A stretch of DNA of 8,158 nt from a bacterium (GTDB taxonomy: Bacteria; Cyanobacteriota; Vampirovibrionia; Obscuribacterales; Obscuribacteraceae). The notes under the pieces were generated by a model, which saw nothing but the letters and a program-made list of their open reading frames with translations, was not told the origin of the DNA and made no database searches. Below are positions 1 through 6,504 of this stretch, one piece after another. The position numbers and the translations under genes are program-made. The stretch covers positions 1 through 8,158 of the forward strand of contig JAUIJG010000234.1 of assembly GCA_030431355.1 (NCBI GenBank), written 5' to 3'. Positions within the stretch are counted from its first letter, which is position 1. Each line of letters starts with the position of its first letter.

Positions 1-157
1 AATCATCGCCAGCAAGTTGGAAGATTATTTCCGAGAGAAGCTAAAAGACAGTATCGACCTGGCCAGCGAAAATGGCGAGCTAGCTAAGGGAAACGCCGAA
101 GAGTTTCTTGAGACGATATTTCTCTCTTACCAGGCCAGGGGCGAAGAATATATTTAG
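1..157 (+). CDS. C-terminal fragment of an unidentified protein
   Basis: An open frame enters from the left edge (first full codon at position 2) and ends at a TAG at 155-157, giving 51 visible residues. They are rich in charged residues and look helical, with a stretch reading SKLEDYFREKLKD and the terminus ending in QARGEEYI. I do not recognise the family. No catalytic motif or membrane segment is visible in this part. The gene converges on citrate synthase, leaving only 20 bp between the two stop codons, and I see no clear terminator hairpin in the gap. The call rests on the uninterrupted frame, natural amino-acid composition and tight abutment to a certain gene. Function cannot be assigned from this fragment. 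Confidence 0.65.
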   Translation, partial: IIASKLEDYFREKLKDSIDLASENGELAKGNAEEFLETIFLSYQARGEEYI

Positions 158-177
158 ACCGCGACCCGGCTCCAGCA

Positions 178-1317
178 CTAACAGCTTTTCGCTTTTGCTT
201 CTCTTTCCACCAGGGGTACATATTTGAGGTCTATCTGACCTACGTATTCTGCGGTGGGGCGAATCAAACGGTTGTTTTCATTCTGCTCCAATACATGGGC
301 AGACCATCCGGACATTCTGCTTATGGCAAAGATTGGCGTGAACAAATCACGCGGAATATCCAGCATGTAATAGACCGAAGCGGAATAGAAGTCGACATTG
401 GCGTTCAGCTTCTTCTCTCGATTGACAATCTCTTCTATCTTCCTGGACATTTCGAACCACTTACTTTCGCCGGTTCTCTCCCCAAGAGCTTCAGACATCT
501 TTTTCAGGTGAAAAGCACGAGGGTCTTCGGTCTTGTACACACGATGACCAAAGCCCATTATCTTTTTGCGCTCTTCCAGCATTTTAGTGATGAAACCTTC
601 CACCTTTTCCAGGTCACCAATCTCCAGAAGCATCTTGATTACTTCCTGGTTGGCGCCACCATGGAGAGGTCCTTTCAGGGTTCCTATGGCGGCAGTGATG
701 GCAGAATGCATATCCGTTTGGGTAGCGGTAGCAACCCGGGCGGCAAAGGTAGAAGCATTCAAACCGTGCTCGGCATGAAGAATGAGAGCGATATCTAGAG
801 AGCGAACGCTGACTTCATCCGGCTCTTTACCGGCATGCAGCAAATAGAGAAAACTGGCGGCGGTGGAATGCTCTGCCTTAGGAGTCACCACTTCGCGACC
901 GCTACGAACACAATCCCAGTAAGCCACAATGGTGGGCAACTGAGCTGTCAAACGAGTCGCTTTGCGGATATTCGCTTCCCGACCATTGTCGTTGGCATCG
1001 GGATCGTACATGGAGAGCATGGAAGTGACGGAACGAAGAACTTCCATGGGCACGGAGTCCTTAGGAAATTTCTTCATCATGTCGATTACATCAGGCGGCA
1101 AGGCTCGGTTGGCACCGAGTTCTTTCCTCAGGGTTTCAAGTTCAGACTTAACGGGCAATCTTCCAAACCATAGAAGATAGACGACCTCCTCAAAGGTGGA
1201 GTGTTCGGCTAGATCATGAATGTCATAACCTTGATAGATTAATCGCCCTTCGGTACCGTTTACTTTGCAAATAGAGGACGATGCTGCAACAACACCTTCC
1301 AGTCCTGCTTTGGTCAT
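178..1317 (-). CDS. gltA: Citrate synthase (short Gram-positive/archaeal-type)
   Basis: Condenses acetyl-CoA with oxaloacetate to citrate at the entry of the TCA cycle, in the cytoplasm. The 379-residue product is full length for the short class and lacks the N-terminal extension of the hexameric E. coli enzyme. Family signatures include GYDIHDLAEHSTFEEV (30-45) and LHAEHGLNAST (180-190). The catalytic triad is intact: His219 in GPLHGGANQ, His258 in GFGHRVYKTEDPR and Asp309 in NVDF. The C-terminal segment with NRLIRPTAEYVG (349-360) supplies substrate-binding arginine. The ATG at 1315-1317 is supported by GGGAG six bases upstream. The gene is monocistronic in view: it diverges from the methyltransferase and converges on the fragment at 1-157. 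2-methylcitrate synthases share this fold and much of this sequence, so that activity cannot be excluded, but no prp genes are nearby. Confidence 0.96.
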   Translation of the reverse strand: MTKAGLEGVVAASSSICKVNGTEGRLIYQGYDIHDLAEHSTFEEVVYLLWFGRLPVKSELETLRKELGANRALPPDVIDMMKKFPKDSVPMEVLRSVTSMLSMYDPDANDNGREANIRKATRLTAQLPTIVAYWDCVRSGREVVTPKAEHSTAASFLYLLHAGKEPDEVSVRSLDIALILHAEHGLNASTFAARVATATQTDMHSAITAAIGTLKGPLHGGANQEVIKMLLEIGDLEKVEGFITKMLEERKKIMGFGHRVYKTEDPRAFHLKKMSEALGERTGESKWFEMSRKIEEIVNREKKLNANVDFYSASVYYMLDIPRDLFTPIFAISRMSGWSAHVLEQNENNRLIRPTAEYVGQIDLKYVPLVEREAKAKSC

Positions 1318-1323
1318 GAGTTG

Positions 1324-1328
1324 CTCCC
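1324..1328 (-). promoter_or_regulatory. Ribosome binding site of gltA
   Basis: The minus strand reads GGGAG followed by a six-base spacer (CAACTC) and the ATG at 1315-1317. This good Shine-Dalgarno match settles the gltA start and shows that the organism uses such sites, in contrast to the methyltransferase start, which lacks one. Confidence 0.75.
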
Positions 1329-1347
1329 ACGAATGATGTACAAATCG

Positions 1348-1374
1348 ATATTAGATTTATACACTAAATGACAA
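1348..1374 (-). promoter_or_regulatory. Possible sigma70-type promoter of gltA
   Basis: On the minus strand TTGTCA (1374-1369, five of six matches to TTGACA) is followed by a 15-bp spacer and TAATAT (1353-1348, four of six matches to TATAAT). The spacer is shorter than the preferred 17 bp and the surroundings are AT-rich, so this is only a candidate. It lies about 30 bp upstream of the gltA start, leaving a short leader. It is read from the sequence alone. Confidence 0.35.
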
Positions 1375-1408
1375 CCAAGATATGCAACTATAGTCTTATC
1401 TTCATTGT

Positions 1409-1418
1409 GTTGATCAAC
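1409..1418. repeat. Perfect 10-bp palindrome GTTGATCAAC
   Basis: A perfect inverted repeat centred on GATC, between gltA and the methyltransferase and about 90 bp upstream of the gltA start. It could be an operator for a dimeric regulator of either gene, or simply chance, since 10-bp palindromes are not rare. It contains GATC, so it would also be a Dam site if such a methylase exists. Only the symmetry is seen; any function is inference. Confidence 0.3.
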
Positions 1419-1536
1419 CAGTCCGGCCAACCACTCTCGGATTGTGAACGCCGGCAATTAGAACTACTCGAGAAGGTCCCAGCCCAAGAGCCTGTATTCA
1501 TGCCTCTTCAGAAGAAGAGAAGGACACAAATAACAG

Positions 1537-1629
1537 ATGCCGACCTGGGATCGGATTACCCTTTACAAGCCTCCAGAACAGCCAGAGACAGAGCCTGAAC
1601 CTTACACCCTCGATGAACCAATCCCTTGA
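1537..1629 (+). CDS. Possible 30-residue Pro/Glu-rich leader ORF
   Basis: ATG at 1537, stop TGA at 1627-1629. The product begins MPTWDRITLYK and continues into a proline/glutamate-rich tail (PPEQPETEPEPY). An AAGGA lies upstream at 1520-1524, but the 12-base spacing is long. The frame overlaps the first 17 bases of the methyltransferase, which has no Shine-Dalgarno sequence of its own, so termination here could feed translation of the downstream gene. The composition looks more protein-like than the other frames of this region. It could equally be a remnant of a decayed gene or a chance frame. Confidence 0.25.
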   Translation: MPTWDRITLYKPPEQPETEPEPYTLDEPIP

Positions 1630-3883
1630 CGAGCCCCAATCCATAGAAAAGCCCTTCAAAAAATGCGCCCGGCTTTTGACCGGATTGGTGCTGAAGCACA
1701 GCGAAATCAAAAGGCAGGAAAGTAATGATCTGAGCTCCTCCCTTTTGAAAGCCACTGTTCTGCGCCTGGGTGCGCTCTTCAGCCTGGCAGAGCACAATCT
1801 GGTACCACCCCTATCCGCGCCGTTCGTCAGACTTATTGAGCGGTTGTGCAAAGACTCTGAATCCGAGCCGAAAGCAAAGAACCAGAAACTACTGTCGGAC
1901 GACTGCAACTACTCTATGCGGGCAACCGGATGGATAGAAGATTCTTTCCTGGCTGAACTTTTATGCAAAGAAGCATTCCTTGCGGAGCTTACGAGACTGA
2001 AAAGGACATCGTTATTTCAAGGAGTCTCCACCAGGAATCCTCTATTCACCGGCTGGTTGCATCAATTTCTCCAGGAAGGAGAGCAATACTCACGAATTAG
2101 AGAATCACGCAGCCTGGATAGCCTGGCTCCCATTACCCAGTGGTATACCCCCGACTGGATCGCTCAATATCTTTGCCAGGAGTTGAATCTTGCCGAAATT
2201 TCCGACAGTTCCCAGAACGCGTTCAAAGTTATTGATCCAGCTTGCGGTACAGGCCACCTGCTGGTGCCTATCTACAAAAAACTCTCCCAAAGATTTTCCC
2301 TGGAAGAGATTCATTTGAGACATCTCTACGGCTTGGACATCGACAAAGAAGTGGTCAGCCTGTCGGCTTTTGCCATCTACCTGGTGAACCGTGACATTGT
2401 AAGGAAGAGAGACCAAATCATTACAGGTTTCCCAGACTTTCCAATACCCCGACTCTACTACTTCGCTGATGTTGAAAACAGTGAGCCCGGCAGCCAAAGC
2501 CAAATCGGCTCGTTTTTGCTTGGAGCCGAAGGTGATTATCCGTATGTTGTTCTGAAAGACCTGGAGGGAGATAGTCACGCACTACATTCGATGCCGGTGA
2601 AGTTCGATCGCCTGGTCGCCAACCCTCCTTATCTGAGTAACCGCCTGATGCCTTCTTCGCTCCAGGAATTTCTAAAAACACACTATCCAATAAGCCGGTA
2701 CGATCTCTACACCGGATTTTTGGATCTGGCCACCCGTGTTCTCGAAGATGGTGGAATAGCATCATTCATATGCCAACAAAGCTTTCTCTCCATCAGCCGA
2801 TATGAAGCTCTGCGTAAAAAGTTGATGAGAGCATGTGATTTCCGAACAATAGCACTGCTCGGAACCGGCACTTTTGCTTCTCGCGGAGGGGAGAAAGTAA
2901 ATAGCACCATCCTATCCTTTAGCAAAAAGGTCTCTGCCAACGACACTGAGAGCGACTCTTTCAGCTCGCCCTCCCTTAAAATTGCCAGAAAGCCGTCCCA
3001 CCCATCTGGACTATATCCGGAGGATTTTGAAGAGCTTTCTCAAGAACAGCTGTTCTATCTGGCTGAGTCGATTTCCGGTTATCCGATAGCCCCGGGCTGC
3101 CCGCCGGAAATAGCGGCGCTCTTCTTAAAACTCGACAGGATGGAAAGTGACACCAGCGGCATCAAACTCACAAATGGACTTTTTACCTGCAACAACAAAA
3201 AGTTTGTTTTGAACTTTCGGGACGTGAATCCGGATGAGCTAGAAAGCTATGTCCCCTACGACAAGGGTGGCGGAAGAAAATGGTATGCCACCACCCCCTA
3301 CTTGCTGCACTGGATTGATAACGGAGACAGAATCCGTGAATACAGGAAAAATCGTGGTCAATCAGAAAAGCTTCCCGGTGAAAAATTTTATTTTCAACCG
3401 GGAATCACCTATTCATACATAGGTACTTCCGGCTTCAACGCTCGCCTATTGTCACCCGGGGCAGTATTCGACATTGCCAGTTCAGCTCTGTTCAGTGAAA
3501 AAACCAGTATCTACTATCTCCTTGGCTTCCTCAATTCATCCCTGGTCAGATACCTGCTCGGTACGCTAAATCCCACGATTAACTTTCAGATCGGGGATTT
3601 ACGCAAGATACCGTATATAGAGCCATCCAAAGAGATCGAATCCTCCGTCGAATTGCTGACCCAAAGAGCCGTTGAGATAGCAAAATTCCTGGAAAGATTC
3701 GATCCCCGCTCGCCCGCTTACTGCGGCGAGCAGGAAGACGAGAACAAGATTGAATCTCTAATCCAGGAGGAGAAAGAGATTCAAAAAGCTATAGACAGCA
3801 TCATCTTCAATTTGTACGAACTCAGTGACAGGACAATAAATCTGATTGGAGATAGTCCAGGAGAAGAAAATGCGTTCGGTTAG
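1613..3883 (+). CDS. PglX-like (Eco57I/BREX-type) N6-adenine DNA methyltransferase, stand-alone
   Basis: Predicted to transfer a methyl group from S-adenosylmethionine to the N6 of adenine within a specific DNA sequence. Domain order in the 756 residues: a helical N-terminal region (about 1-170), motif X TQWYTPDWIAQYL (175-187), motif I DPACGTG (208-214), acidic ribose-binding DID (242-244), motif IV NPPY (337-340), and the rest of the catalytic fold to about 440. A target-recognition half follows (about 515-670) with KWYATTPYLLHW, YFQPGITYS, FNARLLSPGAVFD, LLGFLNSSLV and LNPTINFQIGDLRKIP. A helical tail ends in FNLYELSD. The motif order is that of gamma-class enzymes, and the C-terminal half closely resembles BREX PglX, which is usually about 1,200 residues. 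No PD-(D/E)XK nuclease motif is evident at the N-terminus, so a self-contained type IIG enzyme is not supported. The ATG at 1613 is the only ATG in the upstream open frame and lacks a ribosome binding site. No restriction or BREX partner is in view. Confidence 0.88.
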   Translation: MNQSLDEPQSIEKPFKKCARLLTGLVLKHSEIKRQESNDLSSSLLKATVLRLGALFSLAEHNLVPPLSAPFVRLIERLCKDSESEPKAKNQKLLSDDCNYSMRATGWIEDSFLAELLCKEAFLAELTRLKRTSLFQGVSTRNPLFTGWLHQFLQEGEQYSRIRESRSLDSLAPITQWYTPDWIAQYLCQELNLAEISDSSQNAFKVIDPACGTGHLLVPIYKKLSQRFSLEEIHLRHLYGLDIDKEVVSLSAFAIYLVNRDIVRKRDQIITGFPDFPIPRLYYFADVENSEPGSQSQIGSFLLGAEGDYPYVVLKDLEGDSHALHSMPVKFDRLVANPPYLSNRLMPSSLQEFLKTHYPISRYDLYTGFLDLATRVLEDGGIASFICQQSFLSISRYEALRKKLMRACDFRTIALLGTGTFASRGGEKVNSTILSFSKKVSANDTESDSFSSPSLKIARKPSHPSGLYPEDFEELSQEQLFYLAESISGYPIAPGCPPEIAALFLKLDRMESDTSGIKLTNGLFTCNNKKFVLNFRDVNPDELESYVPYDKGGGRKWYATTPYLLHWIDNGDRIREYRKNRGQSEKLPGEKFYFQPGITYSYIGTSGFNARLLSPGAVFDIASSALFSEKTSIYYLLGFLNSSLVRYLLGTLNPTINFQIGDLRKIPYIEPSKEIESSVELLTQRAVEIAKFLERFDPRSPAYCGEQEDENKIESLIQEEKEIQKAIDSIIFNLYELSDRTINLIGDSPGEENAFG

Positions 3884-3945
3884 CCGGAATGGCAAAAAAC
3901 CGGGAGCAGGCATAGAAGTTCCGCAAGCAGTCAGAAACCGTCTTA

Positions 3946-5034
3946 TCAATCCTGATCCGAGTCGATGTCCTCAACAAAAATAGTGTCGAAATGTTCGACA
4001 ACCGTATCAAGTGCGAGGGAGAAGATTCCATCTTTCCTCTTAGCCGGAGGCTGCCCCGCATAGAGTTCCCGGGCAGAGCTGATATGTCCGGGTCCAAAGG
4101 GGTCTCTCATGGTCACCCGACTTCTCTCCTTTTCGTAACCCATGACAGTAAAAGGATGGGTGGGAGCATCCGGGGTAGATGTCTTGATAGTCATAACCAT
4201 GGAGCGTTTTGACTGCATAAAGTCTTTCAAAAAGTTCTCAACCCGAGGAGCATTATTGGCGTCGAGCTTTATGGGAATTATGGCATTTCCGGTCAATACG
4301 CTCAGGGGAGCTCCGGGATTCTTGTCCATGGAAGCAGCATTTTCACTATCGAGAACCTGCTGAAATGCCCTCTCCATAACGCAGGGCCAGTAACCCATTC
4401 GAGTAAGTTGCCCATAGAGTGAAAGCTCCACAATACTTGGTCTCTCCACCCTTATGCCACCACTCTTTATTCCAGGGAAACGGACGGAGAAGCTCCTGTC
4501 TTTGTTAGTGGTGAGGATGGTGGCTATCAGTCCCGGTCTCACCCGGGCGACGGCAGCCAACGCCGTCAAGAAAAAGCAATTGCCCACGTTTCCCCGACGC
4601 ACAGCTATCGGACGGATACTTGTCTCCGCTTCACCATCAGATCCATAAAGCTTGGGATTGAGCTTCCAAACTTCACCGGTTCTCTTCAAGATCGCCCGGG
4701 CAGCTCTGGCAAGTTTCAGCTTGTCTGCGCTCAAATCATCCAGAGCATCCTGGGAGAGAAGCTCCTCAAGCAAAAACAGATCACCCATGGTGATTCCATT
4801 CTTTCTCTGGAACCAGCTCTCTTTGTGCAGGGCCTGAATATCATCGTAACAATGGGTGAGCATGGCTACAATCTGAGCTTCCGGTTGATTGGCAGACTGC
4901 TTCTTCATAACAGTCTCCAGCTCTGCTTTCTGGATCACCCCATCATGGTTGAAATCAAGTTCGTCAAAGACGGCTCGCAGATGCCTTAAAACATCAGCTT
5001 TCCAGGTCTCTCTCTTTACTTCCTCATTCATCAT
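3946..5034 (-). CDS. EF-hand protein with calpain-like cysteine protease domain
   Basis: A 362-residue, probably cytoplasmic protein (no signal peptide, no membrane segment). Residues 27-38 (DFNHDGVIQKAE) form a canonical EF-hand calcium loop, with Asp27, Asn29, Asp31, Gly32, Ile34 and Glu38 in place. A degenerate second hand may lie near 75-90 (RKNGITMGDL). The calpain (C2 peptidase) core follows: RRGNVGNCFFLTALAAVA (146-163) carries Cys153, YWPCVMERAF (215-224) matches the calpain WxxLLEKAY segment, SVLTGN (245-250) matches its LTGG, and HPFTVMGY (293-300) carries His293. Two active-site positions differ from the family: the oxyanion-hole Gln, six residues before the Cys, is Arg147, and the catalytic Asn of the NPW motif is Asp311 in RDPFG. 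Activity may therefore be altered or lost. The gene lies 47 bp downstream of sfsA on the same strand. The ATG ATG start has only a weak ribosome binding site and a 12-bp palindrome just upstream. Confidence 0.8.
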   Translation of the reverse strand: MMNEEVKRETWKADVLRHLRAVFDELDFNHDGVIQKAELETVMKKQSANQPEAQIVAMLTHCYDDIQALHKESWFQRKNGITMGDLFLLEELLSQDALDDLSADKLKLARAARAILKRTGEVWKLNPKLYGSDGEAETSIRPIAVRRGNVGNCFFLTALAAVARVRPGLIATILTTNKDRSFSVRFPGIKSGGIRVERPSIVELSLYGQLTRMGYWPCVMERAFQQVLDSENAASMDKNPGAPLSVLTGNAIIPIKLDANNAPRVENFLKDFMQSKRSMVMTIKTSTPDAPTHPFTVMGYEKERSRVTMRDPFGPGHISSARELYAGQPPAKRKDGIFSLALDTVVEHFDTIFVEDIDSDQD

Positions 5035-5041
5035 CTTGTCT

Positions 5042-5053
5042 ATGTCCGGACAT
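5042..5053. repeat. Perfect 12-bp palindrome ATGTCCGGACAT before the EF-hand/calpain gene
   Basis: A perfect inverted repeat in the 47-bp gap between sfsA and the EF-hand/calpain gene, ending seven bases before that gene's first ATG. In the transcript it overlaps the place where a ribosome binding site would sit. It could act as an operator for a dimeric regulator or as a small structure limiting translation; a hairpin with no loop is physically poor, so DNA binding is the likelier role. It also contains an out-of-frame ATG. Only the symmetry and position are seen. Confidence 0.4.
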
Positions 5054-5081
5054 GAAATTAGTAAGTGCTTCTAAACCGAAA

Positions 5082-5843
5082 CTAAATTTTAACCGGTAAC
5101 TGCTTCCCAAGTTCTACCTTGGCATCGAACAAGCCTGAGCCTTTCTCACCACCTTCGTTTAGATCGATATCAATATCATAGGCAAGCACTTCCACTTCTT
5201 TCTGACCAAACTCTTTCAGGGTCTCAGCATACTGCGGATCTATCTCCCCTGCCGGTTCAAAAAACTTGGTGTCGGTTCGATTGACAAGAAAAAATTGAAC
5301 AGCTCTTATTCCTTCGGATTTTGCCCGGGCCAGTTTCTCAAGATGCTTTCGCCCTCTTTCCGTGCGGGCATCAGGGAACTGAGCGGCATCACCATCTTTC
5401 AATGTTGTGGACTTGATCTCCACAAAACAATCCCCCCGGGAAGCCGATCGCTTACCGGCGGTAGAATCCTCTTCGGCATTGGTCAACAAAAGATCGAAGC
5501 GACCGTCAAGGTATTTAGGCTCCGAAAGAACCTTTCCGTAGCCGGTCAGATCATCAATCATCTGCTTCTCCACCAGCGCGCCTACAAATTTGTTTGCGAA
5601 TCCCGTGTCGACAATTACCAGAGACGACTTTGTCTCCACAAGAATCCAGGAATACTGGAGCTTTCTCTTAGGATTTTTGGAATCCTTCAGAAAGACCTTG
5701 CTGCTCTCTTCCAGGCACCCCTTCATGCTACCTGGATTCGGACAATGAACGGTGACTATCTTGCCGTCGGACATCTCCACATCGGCAAGAAATCTCTTAT
5801 AGCGCTTTATCAATCGTGCTTCTATCAGACCATCGATCTTCAT
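5082..5843 (-). CDS. sfsA: SfsA family DNA-binding protein/nuclease
   Basis: SfsA was named for stimulation of sugar fermentation in E. coli. The family combines an OB-like nucleic-acid-binding N-terminus with a PD-(D/E)XK nuclease-like core; its cellular role is not settled. Signatures in order: RLIKRYKRFLADV (10-22), HCPNPGSMKGC (33-43), GRFDLLL (114-120) with the first acidic residue Asp117, CFVEIKSTTL (139-148) with Glu142 and Lys144, FPDARTERGRKHLEKL (156-171), and FFEPAGEIDPQYAETL (194-209). At 253 residues it is somewhat longer than the usual 230 or so, because of an extra stretch of about ten residues (roughly 121-136) between Asp117 and Glu142 and a longer C-terminal tail. The ATG overlaps the mlaC stop codon (ATGA), so translation is probably coupled. 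The family is chromosomal and found with many different neighbours. Confidence 0.93.
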   Translation of the reverse strand: MKIDGLIEARLIKRYKRFLADVEMSDGKIVTVHCPNPGSMKGCLEESSKVFLKDSKNPKRKLQYSWILVETKSSLVIVDTGFANKFVGALVEKQMIDDLTGYGKVLSEPKYLDGRFDLLLTNAEEDSTAGKRSASRGDCFVEIKSTTLKDGDAAQFPDARTERGRKHLEKLARAKSEGIRAVQFFLVNRTDTKFFEPAGEIDPQYAETLKEFGQKEVEVLAYDIDIDLNEGGEKGSGLFDAKVELGKQLPVKI

Positions 5844-6466
5844 TTGGTTGCTGTTGACCTTAAGGATTCAAATTTGGAGTCTTCCAGGTCGGCCCGATCT
5901 TTCATCCAGGCCATTAGCTTCTTGTATCCGTTCTTCTTCATCTGCTTCTGAACTCTTATGGACATTCTAGTTAGAAGGTCCTTATCGTCCACGGTGATGC
6001 TCACTATCTTATTCGGTCTGCTTCTTTTGCTCAATCGCCAGACGATGGCATCTTCCTTGTCGCCGAGGCGAAAAGCGGTTTTAACATAAAGACTATCCGA
6101 AGTGTCTACCTCTTTTATTTTTTCTATCTTTCCGCGAGAAAAGATTTTGCGCCATCTCGAATAATATCTATCTTCAACAAGTTTTCGAAAAACAAAGGCA
6201 TACTCACGTCGGTCCAGAGGAGTCAAATCAAACCAATATTTTCCAAGGGACCGCTCAGCCATTTCGTTATAGTCAATGTAGTAAGTCAGCTCCTTGAGCA
6301 AGTTCTTATTGGGCTCTTTTCCGCCCCAAACCGAAAAAATATTCACCACTCTCTTCACTGTGTCAAAGCCATTACCGGAGCCACGGGCGATACCAGAACC
6401 GGAGCCAAGCAGAAAAATAATCACCGCAAGAAGACTGGCTTTTAGTAGTAATCTAAGGCTGATCAT
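5840..6466 (-). CDS. MlaC/Tgt2 family periplasmic lipid-binding protein
   Basis: MlaC proteins shuttle phospholipids through the periplasm; relatives include toluene-tolerance Ttg2D and hopanoid-associated HpnM. The 208-residue product has a signal peptide: MISLRLLLK, a hydrophobic core (about 10-20) and a likely cleavage region near GIARG (25-29). The family core includes YIDYNEMAERSLGKYW (63-78), LTPLDRREYAFVFRKLVED (81-99), an RWRKIF segment, and VKTAFRL / IVWRL strands (128-145), followed by a helical end. I chose the ATG at 6464-6466 because it places the signal peptide at the N-terminus, is preceded by AAAGG nine bases upstream, and avoids overlap with the permease; the frame is open further upstream to 6568. 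It lies 38 bp after an ABC-2 permease and overlaps sfsA by 4 bp. No mlaD, mlaE or mlaB is in view. Which lipid it carries is unknown. Confidence 0.82.
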   Translation of the reverse strand: MISLRLLLKASLLAVIIFLLGSGSGIARGSGNGFDTVKRVVNIFSVWGGKEPNKNLLKELTYYIDYNEMAERSLGKYWFDLTPLDRREYAFVFRKLVEDRYYSRWRKIFSRGKIEKIKEVDTSDSLYVKTAFRLGDKEDAIVWRLSKRSRPNKIVSITVDDKDLLTRMSIRVQKQMKKNGYKKLMAWMKDRADLEDSKFESLRSTATK

Positions 6467-6504
6467 TCTCCACCGCCTTTTCCACTTCCCACTTACATTA
6501 TGCA

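Larger units (their letters stand above)
1318..1612. other. Divergent intergenic region between gltA and the methyltransferase
   Basis: This 295-bp stretch separates two divergently transcribed genes. The gltA-proximal third is AT-rich and holds that gene's ribosome binding site and a candidate promoter. The middle holds a perfect palindrome, GTTGATCAAC. The methyltransferase-proximal part holds a possible 30-codon reading frame. A 76-codon frame at 1368-1598 (+) also spans the region, but it has no ribosome binding site, starts inside the gltA promoter candidate and matches nothing I know. I see no convincing promoter for the methyltransferase, no tRNA-like fold and no insertion-sequence end. 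Confidence 0.6.

Noticed and set aside
295..798. 167-codon plus-strand open frame antisense to gltA
   Set aside because: It lies wholly within the citrate synthase gene, has no recognisable domain, and is explained by the codon pattern of the opposite strand.
1368..1598. 76-codon plus-strand frame with a hydrophobic N-terminus in the divergent region
   Set aside because: No ribosome binding site, it starts inside the gltA promoter candidate, and the sequence after the first 20 residues does not look like a known or natural domain.
1498..1908. 136-codon minus-strand frame across the methyltransferase start
   Set aside because: Antisense shadow of the methyltransferase N-terminus, with serine/arginine-rich low-complexity composition and no motif.
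1613..3883. Type IIG restriction enzyme with a fused nuclease
   Set aside because: No PD-(D/E)XK motif could be seen in the N-terminal 170 residues, so cleavage activity is not supported.
3884..3945. Possible bidirectional terminator between the methyltransferase and the EF-hand/calpain gene
   Set aside because: There is an A6 tract (T6 on the minus strand) at 3894-3899, but the best stem before it has only about three to five pairs with a mismatch, so no convincing terminator can be claimed.
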